A DNA stretch of 31,494 bases from Gnetum montanum. Taxonomy: Eukaryota; Streptophyta; Gnetopsida; Gnetales; Gnetaceae. Both the position numbers and the translations under genes were made by a program. The stretch lies in contig MNCI01017558.1 in the NCBI GenBank assembly GCA_015680685.1, positions 322,997-354,490 of the forward strand, in the 5' to 3' direction. Below the pieces are notes generated by a model. The model had not been told where the DNA came from and ran no database searches. It saw only the letters and a program-made list of their open reading frames with translations. How positions within the stretch are numbered: the first letter of the stretch is position 1; each line of letters opens with the position of its first letter. This document shows positions 28,936 through 31,494 of the stretch, piece after piece.

Positions 28936-29772
28936 TGATGAGTGGTGAGGTACCCCTATGCTCAACCATACGAATATGAGCATTACGCGTGATCCGGTCA
29001 AACTCCAAGGACTAAGTGCTTATGCACCTTCACAGAACAAGGATGGGTTAGGCAATCGTTGTCTTCCTAAGATTTCTCATATGGCATGATTGTATGGTTA
29101 AGTAAACTTGAGGTATATGATTTTTATGTTTTATGTCTTGGTGCTAAAGAGGGAAGAAGTGAATTAATTGAATAACTAATTTAAATTAACTAATCAACTA
29201 GGTCCTAACACCAAACGCTACTAGCATCCATTACCACTTTCCGTACACATCCTGAACTAGTGCAACACTATTGGGATTACCAAACGCTAATTGTTACTAG
29301 GTTACCAAGTGTTCCATGCATGCTTGAAGTGGTTGTACTGAGTGTGCTTACTTGTGAAAATTAATGAATCAATAAAAGCAACATTAATTAACTAATGAAA
29401 GCATTAAAAAACTGTAAATAGGATTAAGGGATGAGAGATAAGTTATTTTGAATGCTGCAAGGTTTATCACAAAGTTCGTTTTTATTTCCAAACACAAGGT
29501 GTGCTCAGGAATACAATGATTGAATAAAGATCCATTTGCTTTATGACTCCTACTGTGGGCACTCAAAAATAATTCTAACTTTGAGAGGGAGAAACTGCAA
29601 GAGTTTGGGTAAGGGACTAAGAATTAATTGCCAAACCAAGTGCGCCCATCTCTTATTTATAGGCAACAAGATAGGTCCTAATATTAGATGTTTGATATCA
29701 CTTGGTAGGATCTGATATCGCGGACCTGATATCACGTACCCGATATCATGGCTGTAATATCACGACTCATCA
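28936..29772 (-). mobile_element. 3' LTR of a gypsy-like element that extends to the right
   Basis: On the minus strand it starts TGATGAGTCGTGATATTACA at 29772 and ends CCACTCATCA at 28936 (837 bp). It shares its ends, the GATATC array, the TATA box and internal blocks with the solo LTR at 25283-26100. Immediately upstream in its own direction lies CCGTGGGGGTA, a polypurine-tract-like run. That identifies it as the 3' LTR, with the internal region at 29773 and beyond. The sequence on the other side (28935) is LINE. The duplication CCAAT (28931-28935) should reappear beyond the far LTR, outside the window. Confidence 0.82.
29654..29661 (-). promoter_or_regulatory. LTR TATA box (TATAAATA)
   Basis: TATAAATA on the minus strand, downstream of five GATATC-like motifs (29759-29695), at the same relative place as in the solo LTR. 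Confidence 0.6.
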
Positions 29773-31494
29773 TACCCCCACGGCTAAATGAAAACTCATC
29801 CTCAAGTTCCTTACAAAATATTGGGAAGGTATGGGATTAATGACTAAATAACAATTGACGATGACATGGGATGATAGACACAAAGTGCCCGGGGAACAGA
29901 TTGACAAATATATTACAGCATTGGTGTTCATGCCCATTGTGGTGAACACTGTACATAGATGACATCTAGATCCTCATTCGACAGCTTGAAGAGAGAGAGA
30001 GAGAAAAAAATTAGGCTCATTACTACCAATGTTGAAACTGTGCACACTGTTGTTCATCCATAGCCACATGTCCAAACTTGTTCCTTGCATAAATGCTTTA
30101 GCTCTAGTCCATCCTAAGTGCTCCCTCTTATCCTAGTCCATTGTTCATGTAATCACCATTTGCACACACAACACACTCACGGATTAGCAAGGGTAGATAA
30201 AACCTAATGTAGCTAATACCTTGCCTTGATATAAAGCACATTAGCTAGGTTGTGGGTATGGCAGATACTACGTTAGAGGTTTATGATTGATAACTACCCA
30301 AGGTGTATGGGTAAGATAATTATGGGATGGAAAAATTTGTGATAAGGCCCCCATGACTAAGAGCGAACCTCCAGTAGCAATAGGGTGGAAAACTTTAAAG
30401 AACAAGGAGGATAAGAGAAATAACAATGGTGAAGCCAATAAAACAAAAGCAAAAATGGATGTCATTGATGGGGTGAGTGAGAAATAATTGATTGCGAGAA
30501 ATGTTGAAGGGAACAAACTTAACAATTGCACCAAAAAGGAATGCCAGTGGGTCCTCCCCAAAGCAGGCTCATGCCTTGAATGCCCTAACAAACCTACAAA
30601 CCAAAGAGTCCGTAGGCTCTCAGAATGACATATGGAAACAAAGGTTAAGAACTTACCCATAAGAGTTTTACCAACTACTAACAATGCGTCAACCAAGATA
30701 TAGACTCATCATAAAACGGGCAATGAGGTGGAATGTGGAAAGAAATAAGGAAGGAGAGGAGAGAATGGAATGGAGTTTCAAAATTAAGGTGGTGTAAAGT
30801 CCCTTGTGTAATATGTGGTTAAGGTGACTTAATAAAATTCTATCCAAATCTAGATTCAACTATCCACATCCAGTGATTGCGCATCAACACACTTGACCAA
30901 CCCATCCTCCCAAAGTAACAAGAATGCGTCCACAGAGCCACCACCACCCAACAAGAGAAGAAGCACAAAGTGAGAAAGGGCCTTAGTTAGAGGGAACCTT
31001 TAGGCATGGGTAACATGTCTTTTCAGTGCCATAACCAATGCTTGTAGCCCATGTTTCTTTATTATGTCTAAGGGGTGTGCTTTGAATTCTCACTAGTTTT
31101 TTTTTGAATGTGAGAACCACACTATGCAAAGACTTATTTGATTTAGTCAACTCCCTAATATTTGGTCAAGAGCAGAATGGAAGAAAACCTATGAAAAACA
31201 TCCAAGTACCCAAGAGAATAGCTCGCAAAAATGCATCAAATCCCCTTGAGGTCACACCCTTTTCCATCCATTTGAATCTTTCCTTGGTTCGAAGAGTACT
31301 AAGGCACCATTTCATTAATAATTTTACTTAGAAAAAGGATAGTACATATCCAAAATAAGGGAGATCATAGAGTTGTATGGATAATCGAGGACATGGACTC
31401 ATTACCTATTTTATCAAAAGAAACTGTATCATAGCATCAACATTAAAAGTCAAAGGCAAAAACCAAACATTAGCAATCAACACTTATTATAATA
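29773..31494 (-). mobile_element. Internal 3' region of the gypsy-like element, mostly unrecognised
   Basis: Just inside the LTR the minus strand reads KELEDEFSFSRGG, then the polypurine-like run. This resembles the usual gypsy polyprotein end (..FNLEDKV.F..GG), so it may be the last residues of integrase. Further right I cannot recognise integrase, RNase H or reverse transcriptase on either strand. A 142-codon minus-strand frame (30268-30696) and a 75-codon plus-strand frame (31104-31331) are unassigned. The element either has a long non-coding 3' region or is rearranged. An AG microsatellite lies at 29991-30004. Confidence 0.5.
29991..30004. repeat. AG dinucleotide microsatellite
   Basis: Seven GA units followed by an A-run. 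Confidence 0.85.

Noticed and set aside
28722-28979. Plus-strand 85-codon Leu/Ser/Cys-rich frame as a membrane peptide
   Set aside because: It is antisense to the recognisable LINE frame and crosses the LTR junction.
25283-29772. A single composite element bounded by long terminal inverted repeats
   Set aside because: Each block has its own LTR termini, TATA box and U3 array. One has its own near-duplication and the other a polypurine-like run on its far side. They are separate insertions.

Overview
This is plant nuclear DNA: AT-rich, gene-poor, with long introns and many decayed plant-type retroelements. I recognise one cellular gene. It is on the minus strand and encodes a half-size ABC transporter of the plastid ABCB28 (NAP8-like) type. 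Five exons can be placed by joining translated segments at good splice sites: 18392-18869, 15583-15770, 10116-10139, 5347-5448 and 3858-3948. Together they give about 294 residues: a plastid-targeting N-terminus and part of the membrane domain. The rest of the membrane domain and the whole ATPase domain must lie to the left of the window. Introns of about 2.6, 5.4, 4.7, 1.4 and more than 3.8 kb fit a large-genome seed plant. A gymnosperm is possible but not proven. One exon is only 24 nt, and intron 4 starts with GC instead of GT.

Layout. 1-493 holds a GC-rich fossil of a LINE reverse-transcriptase zinc-finger region, within or beyond ABC intron 5. 494-18391 is ABC intron sequence with the small exons. 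It contains a three-unit tandem array (6064-6482) ending at an ambiguous base, two unrecognised coding-like fossils (6855-7191 and 7501-8930), two RTE-type LINE 3' ends, tRNA-like SINEs and a keto-rich segment near 12.6-12.9 kb. 18392-18869 is exon 1, with the presumed promoter just to its right.

From 19639 to the end the window is mainly retroelement debris. It holds a Ty3/gypsy gag-protease fossil (19639-21240, minus), then about 1 kb of a scattered degenerate motif of the form GTGACAAGGGTGGTCATGA (21858-22800), and then an unrecognised decayed reading frame (about 23338-24110). A solo LTR follows at 25283-26100. Next come two tRNA-like SINE families (one copy of each with a clean target-site duplication) and a LINE C-terminal fossil (about 26380-27250). 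An RTE-LINE 3' end (28521-28935) is interrupted by a related LTR in the opposite orientation (28936-29772), whose element runs off the right edge. Both LTRs carry an array of palindromic GATATC motifs just upstream of a TATA box.

The ABC gene is the only functional unit I can support. Everything else looks like mobile DNA of several ages, partly nested. I found no CRISPR array, rRNA, true tRNA gene, operon or novel multi-gene system. The most unusual signals are the degenerate motif array, the GATATC promoter array, the microexon with the GC-AG intron, and the two SINE families.
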